DNA from: Lujinxingia vulgaris
GTDB taxonomy: Bacteria > Myxococcota_A > Bradymonadia > Bradymonadales > Bradymonadaceae
Length of the DNA: 64,000 nt
Assembly (NCBI RefSeq): GCF_007997005.1
Contig: NZ_VOSL01000014.1
Span: forward strand, 1 to 64,000
Reading direction: 5' to 3'
The notes under the pieces were generated by a model, which was not told where the DNA came from, searched no databases, and saw only the letters and a list, made by a program, of their open reading frames with translations. Both the position numbers and the translations under genes were made by a program. Shown in pieces: positions 45,687-55,145 of this stretch (its first letter is position 1; each line of letters starts with the position of its first letter).

Positions 45687-48683
45687 GTGACGTACAGGTC
45701 GTGGTGGATGGGATGTGGATTGAGTCCGGCTCGTAGCTGCTGCGCGCTGGTCATGATGGCGGCTGTGAGCATGCTGGCGTCGCCTGCCAGCGCCGTCGAA
45801 GCGCTCGAACAAGCCGCCGCGAGCGCGCAGCACGCCGTCGCTCGGTCGCATCACGCTCACGTCGCGGTCAGCCGGGCCTCACGGCTTGCGCAGCGAGCCA
45901 ATCAGCGTGCCAGCGCCTTGAGCGAGGAGTTGTTGCGACGCGCTGGCGAGCGCGATGTGCTGGCGGCGCAGACGGAGGCCCGCGTCGCGGAGCTTCGCCG
46001 AAGGTACGGGCTGATCGTCGATAGGCCCGCGCGCTGGCAGCCCACAGAGATCGCCGCCATCCACAACGGCGCCCGCGCCCTGCCCGATCCGCTCTTTGAG
46101 CGTCTTCGACGCCAGCCGGTGCGACTTGTGCGAGAGCAGCAGGCCTGCCTCTTTGGGATGGGGCGCTACAGCGAGGCCTGCCCGACCTTCAGCGACGACG
46201 CGCGCGCGTTCTACATCTACGAGAGCCCGCCCCTGCTGGGGGAAGGGCCGGTTCAGGAGTACGCCGTGCTGCGCGCCGAAGAGCAGCGTGAGCTGCAACT
46301 TCGGCGCGCGGTGGTGCACCTGGTGATGGCGCTCGAAGATCGCGCGCGGGGCTGGTCGAACACCTTTGACTGGCAGCAGGTCAACGGCTGGCATGTGGCC
46401 ATGCGCGGGCCTCATAACCAGGACGTCTGGGGTTACGCGCGGCCGATGGGCATGCGCAGCGCGCACCTGGATTTTGTGACCTTTGCGGAGTCCTATTTTG
46501 TCCGCCCCGAAGATCTTCTGCTGGAGCGCCAGGATCAGCCCGAGGTTGCGCGCCGCCTGGAAGATCTCGACCCAAACGCCACGCTGGGCTGTCAGTTCTT
46601 TACCGCCTCGCGCGCGCTCCGGGGCGTGATGGACGAGCGCGCTCCGGGGTGGGAAGAACCCGAGCGGGTGTTGCCGCGCGCGGCGATGGCCGGCGCGCGT
46701 TGTCCGGCCTTTGAAGCCTGGGCGCGCCTCGATGATCTCGATGGTTTTGATGTGCTGCTGGCCGCTGCGACCTCCCGCCCCCAATCCCTCTATGGCCATC
46801 TTCTTTTGCACGTGAAGTATCGCGGCGGCGGGCTTGTGCGCGGGATGGGGTTTGAGCCCGTCTACCAGTTCGGCGCGCTCACCGACAGCAATGTCGATCC
46901 CGTCGACTACCTGATCAAAGGCGTCGTCGGGGGCTTTCCGACCGTGCTTGAGCTCAACTCCTTTCGGGGCGTCGACCGCCTCTTTTTGCAGTACGAGAAG
47001 CGCAACCTTCGCCGCTTCACGCTGCAACTTAACCCGCAGCAATCCCACCGCCTGCTGGAGCGCCTCTGGGAGAGCGAGCGGCGAACGCTCTATCCGTACC
47101 GCTTCCTCAACGCGAACTGTGCGTCCTTTCTGGTCGACCTGATGGAGCCGGCTCTGGGGCTGGATCTTCCCGAGCGCGACGGGGCGATCATCATGCCGAC
47201 CGATGTGCTCGACCTGTTGGCCTCGGTCGACAATGGCGACGAGGGGCGACTTCTTATCAAGCGCCCCGACACCCTGCGCAGCGGGCGCGAGGTTGCACAG
47301 GAGGCCGCGCGCAAACGACGCGCGCTGCTGCTCAGCCTGGCGGACGCCATCGACGCCGACCGCCGCACCCGCGCCCACTTTGACGCGCTGCTTGAGGCGC
47401 TCGAAGATCCCGAACCGGCCACCCGCGAGCGCGCCTACGCCAACGTCGAAGCGCTCTTCACCACCCTGGCCACCGAGCACCCCGAGCAGGCGCAGCTGCT
47501 GGTCGACACGCTCTACAACAGCGTGCTCGTCGAGCGCTTCTTTATGGACAACGCCCACTATGCCCGGCGCGCGCTGCTCTTTGCCGCCCAGGGCCCGCGC
47601 CCTCAGCTGAGCGCGCAGGAGCTGATCGCGCGCCGCCGCGAGCTCTACCGCGACGAAGATCTCGTCGCCCGCGCCGAGGCCCAGGCGCACTGGGCCGCCC
47701 ACACCACCATCGACATCGATCCCTCCACCGTCTCGTGGAGCCCCGACGAACAGGCCGTGCTCGATCATGAGGCGAAGACGCGCGCGAGCTACCTGCGCGC
47801 GCTCCAGGCCCAGTCCAGGCTCATTGAAGCCCACCTCCCCGATTGGGACGGCGTGGCCTACCTCGACGCGCGCGCGCAGCGTTACCTGGAGCGGATGCAG
47901 GCCCTCGACGCGCGCTCCAAAGCCCCCTCCGGCCGCCACCGCCTCACCTTAGGGGGCGGCGCCACCGACGCGCTCCGCACGCACCTGGAGCTCTCCTACT
48001 CGCCCATCGAAGATCGCCTGGGCGAAGTTCGCCAGCGCGGCTACCGGGGCGATATCGAGTCGCGGGTCTTCGGGCTGGACCTGGCCGCCGAGCTCGGTCC
48101 CGATCTTCAGCAGACCGCCGAGACGCTGCAGGCCGATCTGGTGATCTTCCGCTACGCCAGCCTCCAGCGCACCTACGGGGCGGTGCGACGCGGCTTTTTG
48201 GACGCGGCCGGCTGGGCGCTCGATCTTCGGGCGAGCCACGACGGCCGCCGCGATCTGTATTTCGGGCTCAGCGCCACCCCTTCCCTCTTGATGCCGCTGT
48301 GGCGGGCCCGCGATGACGTCAACCACCTGGTCGTGGGGCTGGGCGCCTACGTGGGCTTTGACGCCCACCGCGAGAGCAGCGCGCTGCTCGGCGCCGACTT
48401 GCAACTTCGGGGGCAGCTGCACCTTTTTGGAAGCTACGCCAACGTGCTGCGCCTGTGGGCCTCCAGCGCGCAGCTGGCGAGCCTGCCCGGGGGGTGGCGC
48501 TATGAGGTGCGCGCCGGGCTGGCCGCCGAGCTCCTGCTCGCCACCTTCGACGAGTCGCCGCTGGTGGTCGGGCCCTTTATCGACGCCCTCTACACCACCC
48601 GCGACTACCGCCCCCTGGACGATGGCCAGAGCCCCTTCTTCGGCACCTGGCGCGCGGGGCTTCGCGTAGAGCTCCCCTTCTAA
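45687..48683 (+). CDS. Large exported DUF4105-containing protein
   Basis: The protein (998 aa) has a signal-like N-terminus (SCCALVMMAAVSMLASPASAVEA), a coiled helical region, and a DUF4105/Lnb N-terminal-like domain seen in RPQSLYGHLLLHVKYRGGG, FGALTDSNVDPVDYLIKGV and YRFLNANCASFLVDLM, where the His and Cys stand at the positions of a papain-like catalytic pair. The C-terminal 250 residues alternate strand-like residues and end in VELPF, suggesting an outer-membrane barrel. It may be an envelope-anchored hydrolase or acyltransferase; the substrate is unknown. The GTG at 45687 is a tentative start; ATG 45711 is an alternative. Confidence 0.75.
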   Translation: MTYRSWWMGCGLSPARSCCALVMMAAVSMLASPASAVEALEQAAASAQHAVARSHHAHVAVSRASRLAQRANQRASALSEELLRRAGERDVLAAQTEARVAELRRRYGLIVDRPARWQPTEIAAIHNGARALPDPLFERLRRQPVRLVREQQACLFGMGRYSEACPTFSDDARAFYIYESPPLLGEGPVQEYAVLRAEEQRELQLRRAVVHLVMALEDRARGWSNTFDWQQVNGWHVAMRGPHNQDVWGYARPMGMRSAHLDFVTFAESYFVRPEDLLLERQDQPEVARRLEDLDPNATLGCQFFTASRALRGVMDERAPGWEEPERVLPRAAMAGARCPAFEAWARLDDLDGFDVLLAAATSRPQSLYGHLLLHVKYRGGGLVRGMGFEPVYQFGALTDSNVDPVDYLIKGVVGGFPTVLELNSFRGVDRLFLQYEKRNLRRFTLQLNPQQSHRLLERLWESERRTLYPYRFLNANCASFLVDLMEPALGLDLPERDGAIIMPTDVLDLLASVDNGDEGRLLIKRPDTLRSGREVAQEAARKRRALLLSLADAIDADRRTRAHFDALLEALEDPEPATRERAYANVEALFTTLATEHPEQAQLLVDTLYNSVLVERFFMDNAHYARRALLFAAQGPRPQLSAQELIARRRELYRDEDLVARAEAQAHWAAHTTIDIDPSTVSWSPDEQAVLDHEAKTRASYLRALQAQSRLIEAHLPDWDGVAYLDARAQRYLERMQALDARSKAPSGRHRLTLGGGATDALRTHLELSYSPIEDRLGEVRQRGYRGDIESRVFGLDLAAELGPDLQQTAETLQADLVIFRYASLQRTYGAVRRGFLDAAGWALDLRASHDGRRDLYFGLSATPSLLMPLWRARDDVNHLVVGLGAYVGFDAHRESSALLGADLQLRGQLHLFGSYANVLRLWASSAQLASLPGGWRYEVRAGLAAELLLATFDESPLVVGPFIDALYTTRDYRPLDDGQSPFFGTWRAGLRVELPF

Positions 48684-48703
48684 ACTGCGATCCTTTGCCG
48701 GCC

Positions 48704-49150
48704 TCAGCGCGCTCGGCTGTCGATCATGATCGTGACCGGCCCGGCGTTGGTCAGCGAGACGTTCATCATCGCCCCGAACTTCCCGGTGCCCGTGGTGATG
48801 CCGCGGGCCCGGGCGCGGGCCACAAAATCCTCGTACATCGCCTCGGCCGGCTGTGGCTTCATCGCGTCGACAAAGCTCGGGCGCCGCCCGCGGCGAGTGT
48901 CGGCGTAGAGCGTAAACTGGCTCACGACCAGCAGCTCGCCAGCGATATCGAGCAGGGAGAGGTTCATCTTGCCGGCCTCATCCTCAAAAATGCGCAGGTT
49001 GATGACCTTCTCAAAGACGTAGTCGAGGTCCTCCTCGGTGTCGCCCTCTCCGCAGCCCAGAAGCACGAGAAGTCCGCTCCCACACTGGCCGATCGTCTCG
49101 TCGTCGACCTCGACCCGGGCCTGATGAACGCGTTGAATCAATGCTCGCAT
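48704..49150 (-). CDS. dtd: D-aminoacyl-tRNA deacylase
   Basis: The protein (148 aa) is a standard Dtd: RALIQRVHQARVEVDDE at the N-terminus, the catalytic-site motif SQFTLYAD (Ser77, Gln78) and the C-terminal NAGPVTIMID, a variant of NTGPVT-like gating motif of the other subunit. It removes D-amino acids, and glycine mischarged on tRNA-Ala, in the cytosol. It converges with the DUF4105 gene, 20 bp apart. Confidence 0.97.
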   Translation of the reverse strand: MRALIQRVHQARVEVDDETIGQCGSGLLVLLGCGEGDTEEDLDYVFEKVINLRIFEDEAGKMNLSLLDIAGELLVVSQFTLYADTRRGRRPSFVDAMKPQPAEAMYEDFVARARARGITTGTGKFGAMMNVSLTNAGPVTIMIDSRAR

Positions 49151-49451
49151 ACCGCTCCTTATGATGGAGGCAAAGGTGATCGTCGGGGCCCTCGTGCGGC
49201 TACTTTTGCGCCGGGGCCTGTGTTATTACGCCGTAAGCTATCGTTGACCTCGTATCTGCTGCGTTGAGAACACCTCGGGCAGCGTTGCAAAGCCTCGACG
49301 ATGCGAAAGCATCGCCTGTGTTTTGCGCCTTGCCCGAGAAGCTCTCAATTTCGCAGCTATCGACGTCAACTTCTGCTCACGGCGTCGTACCTTTCGCGCG
49401 TTTTCCCTCCGTGGGTCCACCCCCGATTTACCCCTCCCCCGCACGGTTTCT
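49151..49451. other. Intergenic, divergent promoter region
   Basis: Lies between divergent dtd and plsC. No family A-D repeats or hairpins are seen; promoters for both genes are expected here but no convincing boxes stand out. Confidence 0.4.
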
Positions 49452-50474
49452 ATGCTCACCCTCGATACACTCAACGCCATCTCCCTCACTCGCCGACCGA
49501 TGGGCCAGGTGATCTTTGCGTCAGGTGTGCTCACGCCGAACTTCAAAAACCCTCTGACGCGCACCGACATCCGCATTGAGGGCATGGAGAAGTTGCCGCG
49601 CGATCGGCCGGTGATTTTTGCGATGAACCATACCGACCGCTACAACTACTGGCCCTTCCAGTGGCGGCTCTGGCGCGATGAGGGGATGTTTACCACGACC
49701 TGGGTCAAGGGGAAGTACTACAACAACCCGGCGATCCAGACCTTCATGATCAAGATGAACAACCTGGCGGTGCCCTCGCGCGGCTATCTGATCACCGCCG
49801 ACGCGGTGCGCCTGCTGGGGAGGCCGCCGGCCGAGCGCGCCTACCGCATGGTGCGCAAAGCGGTGGACAGCGGCAGCACCGACACCCGCGCGCTGCGCGA
49901 GCAGGCCGCCGAGGAGGGCGTGCTCTCCGATGTGGTGGCCCTGCTCGATACCCCCCGCGACCTGCTCGGGCTGAACTTCGATCCGCAGACCCACAACTAC
50001 CTGGAGCGTATCAGCGAGCTCTTTAAGAAGATGATGGATCGCTTTGTGGAGCTGAACGAAGAGGCCTTCGACATCGGTCTGCACGTGCTGGTCTTCCCCG
50101 AGGGCACCCGCTCGGTGCGGCTGCAGGAGGGGCGCACCGGGCTTGCGCAGATGGCGCTGCGCATGAAGGCCACCGTGGTGCCGGTGGGCTGCAACGGCTC
50201 AGATCTGGCCTACCCGGGCAACAGCCCCCTCTCCAGCGGTGGCACGATCGTGTATCGCCTGGGCGAGCCGATGACGCCCGAGGGCGACCTCGCTCCTTTT
50301 GCGATCGTGGAGGATTACACACCCTTCACCCTGGAGGCCGAGCGCGACCACGCCGAGGCGTTCCGGGGGATGACCGACCTTGTGATGGATCGCATCAACG
50401 ACCTGCTCGACGAACGCCACCAGCGCCTGGAAGGCCACGAGGGCAAGGTCAAAGGGGCCAACCGCTTCATCTGA
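49452..50474 (+). CDS. PlsC-family 1-acylglycerol-3-phosphate acyltransferase-like
   Basis: The protein (340 aa from the ATG at 49452) has acyltransferase block I as MNHTDRYNYW, where the residue five after the His is Asn instead of the usual Asp, block II around MNNLAVPSRG, and block III VFPEGTRS. A long insertion (about 120-210) separates blocks II and III. This branch is known from large PlsC-like proteins of unproven specificity. It likely transfers acyl chains to a glycerolipid at the membrane. It is followed by an acyl-CoA ligase in the opposite orientation. No ribosome site is apparent, so the start is uncertain. Confidence 0.8.
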   Translation: MLTLDTLNAISLTRRPMGQVIFASGVLTPNFKNPLTRTDIRIEGMEKLPRDRPVIFAMNHTDRYNYWPFQWRLWRDEGMFTTTWVKGKYYNNPAIQTFMIKMNNLAVPSRGYLITADAVRLLGRPPAERAYRMVRKAVDSGSTDTRALREQAAEEGVLSDVVALLDTPRDLLGLNFDPQTHNYLERISELFKKMMDRFVELNEEAFDIGLHVLVFPEGTRSVRLQEGRTGLAQMALRMKATVVPVGCNGSDLAYPGNSPLSSGGTIVYRLGEPMTPEGDLAPFAIVEDYTPFTLEAERDHAEAFRGMTDLVMDRINDLLDERHQRLEGHEGKVKGANRFI

Positions 50475-50483
50475 GCGCGGGGA

Positions 50484-50606
50484 GGTCCGACCCTCGGTCG
50501 TGCATTTTGCCCACGCTGTGCGGCGATGATGGCCGACCCTCGGTCGTGCAGCTCGGCGCGATGTGTGGCGATGATGACCGACCCTCGGTTGTGCATCTGC
50601 CGCGTC
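50484..50606 (+). repeat. Three family D palindromes after plsC
   Basis: CCGACCCTCGGTCG-type cores begin near 50489, 50533 and 50578, each preceded by a GATG or similar and followed by TGCA. They lie between the plsC stop and the end of the convergent ligase gene. Confidence 0.85.
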
Positions 50607-50619
50607 GCGCCTCGATATT

Positions 50620-52425
50620 CTACCCGTACATCGCGTCGATCTGGGTCGCGTAACGCTCGGAGATCACCCGACGTTTTAACTTCCGCGTCGGCGTCAGCTC
50701 GCCGCGGGCCTCATCGAAATCCTCGGGCAAGAGCGTGAAGCGTTTGATGGTCTCCACGCGGGCGACCTTGCGGTTGATGCGGTCGATATGACCCTGGATG
50801 TGGGCCTGAAACTCCGGGTCGTCGGCGAGCTGGCGAAGGTCGGTGGGGAGGTCATGCTTTTTTGCAAAGGCCGGCGCCAGATCGGGGTCCAGGGTCAGAA
50901 GAGCGCTTAGATACTTGCGCTGGTCGCCGATCACGACCGCCTGGCTGATCACATCGAGCTCTTTGAGCCGGGCCTCCAGGGGGGCCGGGGCGATGTTCTT
51001 GCCGCCGGAGGTGATGATGATGTTCTTCTTGCGGTCGGTGACTTTCAAAAAGCCGTCGGCGTCCAGGCTGCCGATGTCGCCGGAGTGCAGCCAGCCATCG
51101 ACGAGGGTCTCGGCGGTGTTTTCGGGATCTTCGAAATAGCCCATGAAGACGTTGGGGCCGCGAAAGAGGATCTCGCCATCGTCGGCGATCGCGATGTCGA
51201 CCCGGGGCATCGCGCGCCCCACGGTGCCGAGCTTGCTCAGGCCGGCGCGGGGGTAGTTCATGGTGGTGGGGCCGGAGCCCTCGGACTGCCCGTAGATCTC
51301 GCGGATGACGATGCCCAGGCTCATAAAGAACTCCAGCACATCGGCGCCGATGGGGGCCGCCGCGCTGATCGCCAGGCGGAGGCGGTCAAGCCCGATGGGC
51401 TCGGCGACCTTGTCGAAGAAGAGCTTTTTGGCCACGGCGTAACGCAGCGCGGTGACGCCGCGGGGGGCGCCATGCTCGACGATGTCGTGGCCGGCCTCCA
51501 CGCCCGCCTCGCGCGACCAGCGCACGATGGAGGCTTTGAGCCCGGTGGCCTCATTGAGGCGGCTCTCCAGCACGGCGCGGAACTTCTCCCAGACCCGCGG
51601 CACGGCAAAAAAGAGCGTGGGGCGAGCCTCCACCAGCGCGTCGCGCAGCTTCTCGACGCTCTCGGCAAAGTAGACCGGGTAGCCCAGGGTGATCGCCAGG
51701 TGAATGGTGAACATCTGCTCGGCGATGTGCGAGAGCGGAAGGTAGGAGACGACGCAGTCGCCCGGGCCGGCGCCGGTCTCACCGATGAGCGCGTCGCCCA
51801 CGACCTCGAAGGCCATGTTGGCGGTGATGGCCAGGTTGTCGTGGCTGAGCATCACCCCCTTGGGAGCTCCGGTTGTGCCGCTGGTGTAGATCAACGTCGC
51901 CAGCTCCTGGCCGACCAGGGCCTCAATGCGGCGATCGACCTCGTCCTGAAAGTCGCGGCCGCGCTTCAAAAAGGCGTCGAAGCTGATCACACGACCATCG
52001 TCAACCAACTCGGCGTCGCGGATCATCACGACCTGGAGAAGGTGTTCCAGCCCATCGAGGATCGTCGCGGCTTTCTCCCACTGCACGCGATCTTCGAGCA
52101 CGAGCACCCGCGCGCGGCAGTGGCCGGCGATATACGCCATCTGCTCGGCGCTGTCGGTGTGGTAGATGCCGGCGGGGACCGCCCCGGCGATCATCGCGCC
52201 GACGTCGGCAAAGACCCACTCCGGACAGTTATAGCCGCAGATGTTGATGCGCTCGCCAGGCTCCACCCCGAGCGCGACCAGCGCGCCGGCAAAGGCCCGG
52301 GCGCGCCGTCCGTACTCCGCCCACGAGATCGCCTGCCAGACGCCCCCCTCGTTGTGGTGCATCGCCGGCGCGTCGCCTCGCCGGTCGGCTTGCTCAAGAA
52401 AGCGATCGATCACCGTGTCGCGCAT
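50620..52425 (-). CDS. Long-chain acyl-CoA ligase (AMP-binding)
   Basis: The protein (601 aa) starts at the ATG at 52425, with GGAGG six bases upstream. It is an ANL-superfamily enzyme: the P-loop-like TLIYTSGTTGAPKGVMLSH, EIYGQSEGSGPTTMN, the hinge motif DGWLHSGDIG and the catalytic Lys in LTPTRKLKRRVI. Length and the YLPLSHIAEQM segment fit the FAA1-like long-chain fatty acid CoA ligases. It activates fatty acids through acyl-adenylate to acyl-CoA. It is bracketed on both sides by family D palindromes. A lipid role is consistent with the neighbouring plsC-like gene. Confidence 0.95.
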   Translation of the reverse strand: MRDTVIDRFLEQADRRGDAPAMHHNEGGVWQAISWAEYGRRARAFAGALVALGVEPGERINICGYNCPEWVFADVGAMIAGAVPAGIYHTDSAEQMAYIAGHCRARVLVLEDRVQWEKAATILDGLEHLLQVVMIRDAELVDDGRVISFDAFLKRGRDFQDEVDRRIEALVGQELATLIYTSGTTGAPKGVMLSHDNLAITANMAFEVVGDALIGETGAGPGDCVVSYLPLSHIAEQMFTIHLAITLGYPVYFAESVEKLRDALVEARPTLFFAVPRVWEKFRAVLESRLNEATGLKASIVRWSREAGVEAGHDIVEHGAPRGVTALRYAVAKKLFFDKVAEPIGLDRLRLAISAAAPIGADVLEFFMSLGIVIREIYGQSEGSGPTTMNYPRAGLSKLGTVGRAMPRVDIAIADDGEILFRGPNVFMGYFEDPENTAETLVDGWLHSGDIGSLDADGFLKVTDRKKNIIITSGGKNIAPAPLEARLKELDVISQAVVIGDQRKYLSALLTLDPDLAPAFAKKHDLPTDLRQLADDPEFQAHIQGHIDRINRKVARVETIKRFTLLPEDFDEARGELTPTRKLKRRVISERYATQIDAMYG

Positions 52426-52722
52426 CTTCGTCCTCCGAGTGGGGCGGGTGTTGCCAACGAGGCGGGCTGTGGTGCGTGTCGTATGGGAGGAGTGTAAATC
52501 GCGCGCCTCGCGCGCGCCAGCGTCCTTGATTGTGACCGACCCTCGGTCGGACATGTTCGTGTCATTCCGCGATGTTGCGCGACCCTCGGTTGTGCATTCT
52601 GTCGCGATGCTGCAGCGAAGATGACCCACCCTCGGTCGTGCTACATCTTTGAAAAACCAACAAAAAACCCCGGAGCGGCGAGCCGCTCCGGGGTTCTTTC
52701 ATCACATCCTATTCATGGTCTC
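52426..52722 (-). repeat. Three family D palindromes and a terminator (52662-52695)
   Basis: Palindrome copies lie near 52528-52552 (full form GACCGACCCTCGGTCGGACA), 52569-52590 and 52620-52645. An AACCCCGGAGCGGC arm and its complement with a U-run on the minus strand (52662-52695) form a terminator for the downstream minus-strand gene. Confidence 0.85.
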
Positions 52723-54237
52723 TCAGCGCACGATCGTCAGGTCCCAGCCCAGCAACGTGCCGGTGTCGGCGCCGAACCCGTCGATGACCTGCAAGGACCA
52801 GCTTCCCTCGGCTTCGAGCCCGACGAACGCGTCGGCCTGGTAGCTCTCGAAGAAGTCTTCGCCGGCTACACCGTCAGCCTCGCGCAGCACGATCGAGTCG
52901 CCGTTGGGGTGAATCAGGCGAACTTCAAGGTCGCCGATGAAGCTGTGGGCCACCAGCACATCGACGCTCACCTCAAGGGCGGGGCCCTGACCGGTGATCT
53001 CGATGGTGCTGAGGATGCCGTCGGCATCGTTGTCGGGGATCGCAATCTCCTCGTCGCTGGAGAAGGTCGCAGGCTCCCCTTCGCAGAGCGGCGAGTCGAT
53101 GCAGGCGTCGTCGGCGCAGCTGAGGGTGTCGCCGCAGACGGGCTCGGGCTCCGGCTCCGGCTCTTCAAAGACGGGGATGTCGGTGGCGCGGGCGCTCAAG
53201 AACTCTTCGACGTAGCGGTAGGAGATGTAGCCGTAGCCATCGGGCACGCGCTCATCGGCGTGGTCGGTGCCCCAGCTGCCGGTGCCCCAGCTGTTTTTGA
53301 AGATGAAGAAGCCCGACTCGGTCATCGGCTCGCCGTTCTCGTCGAGCATCACCTCGCCATTCTCATCGAGGCGCTCGACGGTCAGGGTGTCGTCCCAGCC
53401 CACCAGCAGGAAGGCGTGACCGGCTCGACGCGCGCGGCTGTCGGCCTTATCGGCCTCATTGGGGTAGAGGACGTAACCCTTGCGGGCGTACTCGCTGTTG
53501 GTAGGCAGCGAGGAGGCGCCGTGGTTCCACGACTGGTAGTAGAAGTCCCCGCCGGCGACCACCGCAGTGCCCTTATTCTTCATGATGGCTTTGATGTCGC
53601 GCTCGCGCGTGGAGATCCAGCGGCTCGAGGGGAGCTTCCACTTCTCGGCGTCGACGGCTTCCTGGGGCGGGTGCCCGTTGGTGTGGCACTCGGTGGGGCG
53701 TTCGGCCTCATCACCCACGCAGCGCTCGTCGTCGGAGGCGCCCCAGGGACGCGACTCGTAGGGCCAGAAAGCCTCCTCCACGATCCCGAAGTTGCTGATC
53801 GCGCGCAGGTTGTAGGTGGAGCTGGAGCCGGAGGTGTTCGGGAAGGAGTTGACCTCGAACTTCGCCGACCACTGCAGGTACTGCTCCGAGAAGTCTTTGT
53901 CGGGGAAGGTGCCTTCCTTGATGTAGAGGTGCTCCATCAGGGCGACCGCCGCAAAGATCGAGCAGACCCCGCGGCTTCCCTGGTTGGCGGTGGGCGACTG
54001 CAGTGCCAGCAGCTCGTAGTTGGTCGGCTCAAAGACCTCATCGCCCTTGGCTTCGTTTTGAAGCGAGGCGTTCTCGGGCGCGCCATCAAGAAGGGTGTCG
54101 AGGTTTTCAAGCGGCGGCGCAAAGACGGCGCTGTTATCGGTGTTGGGCTCTTCAACCCCGGTGCCTTCACCGCAGCTCGCGAGCACAAGGCTCGCGCCGA
54201 TCGCCAGCAACCACCACTGTTTGGTGTTCATCGCCAT
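52723..54237 (-). CDS. Papain-like (C1A) cysteine protease lipoprotein with P-domain
   Basis: The protein (504 aa) has a signal peptide with lipobox LASC (Cys22), so it should be a lipoprotein. A C1A peptidase follows: ANQGSRGVCSIFA with catalytic Cys92, AGHAFLLVGWDD supplying His, and FKNSWGTGSWG supplying Asn. After an EPEPEPEP hinge and a short Cys-rich stretch (CGDTLSCADDACIDSPLC), the C-terminus resembles a proprotein-convertase P-domain (VDVLVAHSFIGDLEVRLIHPNGDSIVL...WSLQVIDGFGADTGTLLGWDL). It is likely exposed at the cell surface or periplasm and degrades proteins; its target is unknown. Met3 (54231) is an alternative start. Confidence 0.9.
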   Translation of the reverse strand: MAMNTKQWWLLAIGASLVLASCGEGTGVEEPNTDNSAVFAPPLENLDTLLDGAPENASLQNEAKGDEVFEPTNYELLALQSPTANQGSRGVCSIFAAVALMEHLYIKEGTFPDKDFSEQYLQWSAKFEVNSFPNTSGSSSTYNLRAISNFGIVEEAFWPYESRPWGASDDERCVGDEAERPTECHTNGHPPQEAVDAEKWKLPSSRWISTRERDIKAIMKNKGTAVVAGGDFYYQSWNHGASSLPTNSEYARKGYVLYPNEADKADSRARRAGHAFLLVGWDDTLTVERLDENGEVMLDENGEPMTESGFFIFKNSWGTGSWGTDHADERVPDGYGYISYRYVEEFLSARATDIPVFEEPEPEPEPVCGDTLSCADDACIDSPLCEGEPATFSSDEEIAIPDNDADGILSTIEITGQGPALEVSVDVLVAHSFIGDLEVRLIHPNGDSIVLREADGVAGEDFFESYQADAFVGLEAEGSWSLQVIDGFGADTGTLLGWDLTIVR

Positions 54238-54776
54238 AAAGAGTCTCTCAAAGGAAGATGCAAAAAACGCAGGGTTATCGTGGAACGCGCAGCATCGTCA
54301 GCATGCCATGACGCCGCGCGTCGATGTCCATCGAAGTGCCGGGCACCATAATCAAATGCCCGCTGAAATTGCAACATGTTACCTACATCAGCCTACCCCC
54401 TGCCCCGAGCGGGTGAGGGCGGTCGGAAGCCGGCTGAAACAGACCTGTTTCAAGCGTCCCGGAGAAGCTCCCAAACGTCGCAAAATTGTTTCAGGTCTGC
54501 GACGGATGTTTCAGAACTGCGCACCACTGCTGTGGCTCTCGGGCCCTCGCTCTTCTACCTCTTCTGCCCACGAGGAGGTTCCATCACGAGCCTGTACTCT
54601 TAGTATCGTGAGCATTGACGGGATCTTGCGTCCCGCGCGCGATGTTTCTCTTTCGGAGAGGTCTTCGCCCCTCGCTGTCGAAGGGTCGACGAAAAGGCGT
54701 CGTGGTATGAAGTTTGCTCAAACCTCTCCCTGAGTTCCCCCGTAGTGCCCTTCAACCCCGCTAAAACGAGTACGCT
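54238..54776. other. Intergenic with TGTTTCA cluster
   Basis: Most of this stretch is unremarkable. An inverted pair TGAAACA...TGTTTCA around GACC lies at 54435-54452, and two further TGTTTCA copies at 54487 and 54507. These could be operator half-sites for a regulator of the divergent genes; no regulator is known. Confidence 0.5.
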
Positions 54777-55145
54777 ATGACGGTTAAAGATTTGACGACG
54801 CAGGCCGAGGTAGAGGCGATCATGGCACCGGACGGTCCGGCCGCGCTGATCGATTTCTGGGCCGGATGGTGTGGCCCCTGCAAGATGATGGCGCCGCAGT
54901 TTGAGGCGGCGGCCGAGGAGATGGCCGACCAGCCGGTGGCCTTCTACAAGCTGGACACCGAGAACTACCCGGCGCTTGCCCGGGCGTTTAACGTGCGCAG
55001 CCTTCCGACCCTGATCGCAGTGCGAGAGGGGCAGATTCAGGAGGTTGCGATCGGGGCGAAGAGCGCCGCGCAGATCGTGTCGCTGGCGCAGCGCATCAAC
55101 CCGGATCGTCCGCCGGGGTTTTTCAAAAAGCTCTTTGGCGGGTGA
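54777..55145 (+). CDS. Thioredoxin
   Basis: The protein (122 aa) is a classical thioredoxin fold with the active site WCGPC (Cys32 and Cys35), the preceding DFWAGW strand, the cis-Pro in SLPTLIAV and the usual length plus a short C-terminal basic tail (GFFKKLFGG). No signal peptide, so cytosolic. It reduces disulfides in client proteins. The gene symbol is not assigned because several paralogs usually exist. The next gene encodes a heme-binding lipoprotein, but a 215-bp gap argues against an operon. Confidence 0.95.
   Translation: MTVKDLTTQAEVEAIMAPDGPAALIDFWAGWCGPCKMMAPQFEAAAEEMADQPVAFYKLDTENYPALARAFNVRSLPTLIAVREGQIQEVAIGAKSAAQIVSLAQRINPDRPPGFFKKLFGG

Noticed and set aside
45461-45772. Minus-strand 103-aa frame before the DUF4105 gene
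   Set aside because: No motif, overlaps the signal-peptide region of the plus-strand gene and ends in intergenic sequence.
54435-54452. parS-like centromere site
   Set aside because: The half-sites TGAAACA/TGTTTCA are in the opposite order to the parS palindrome and the centre differs; no parAB nearby.
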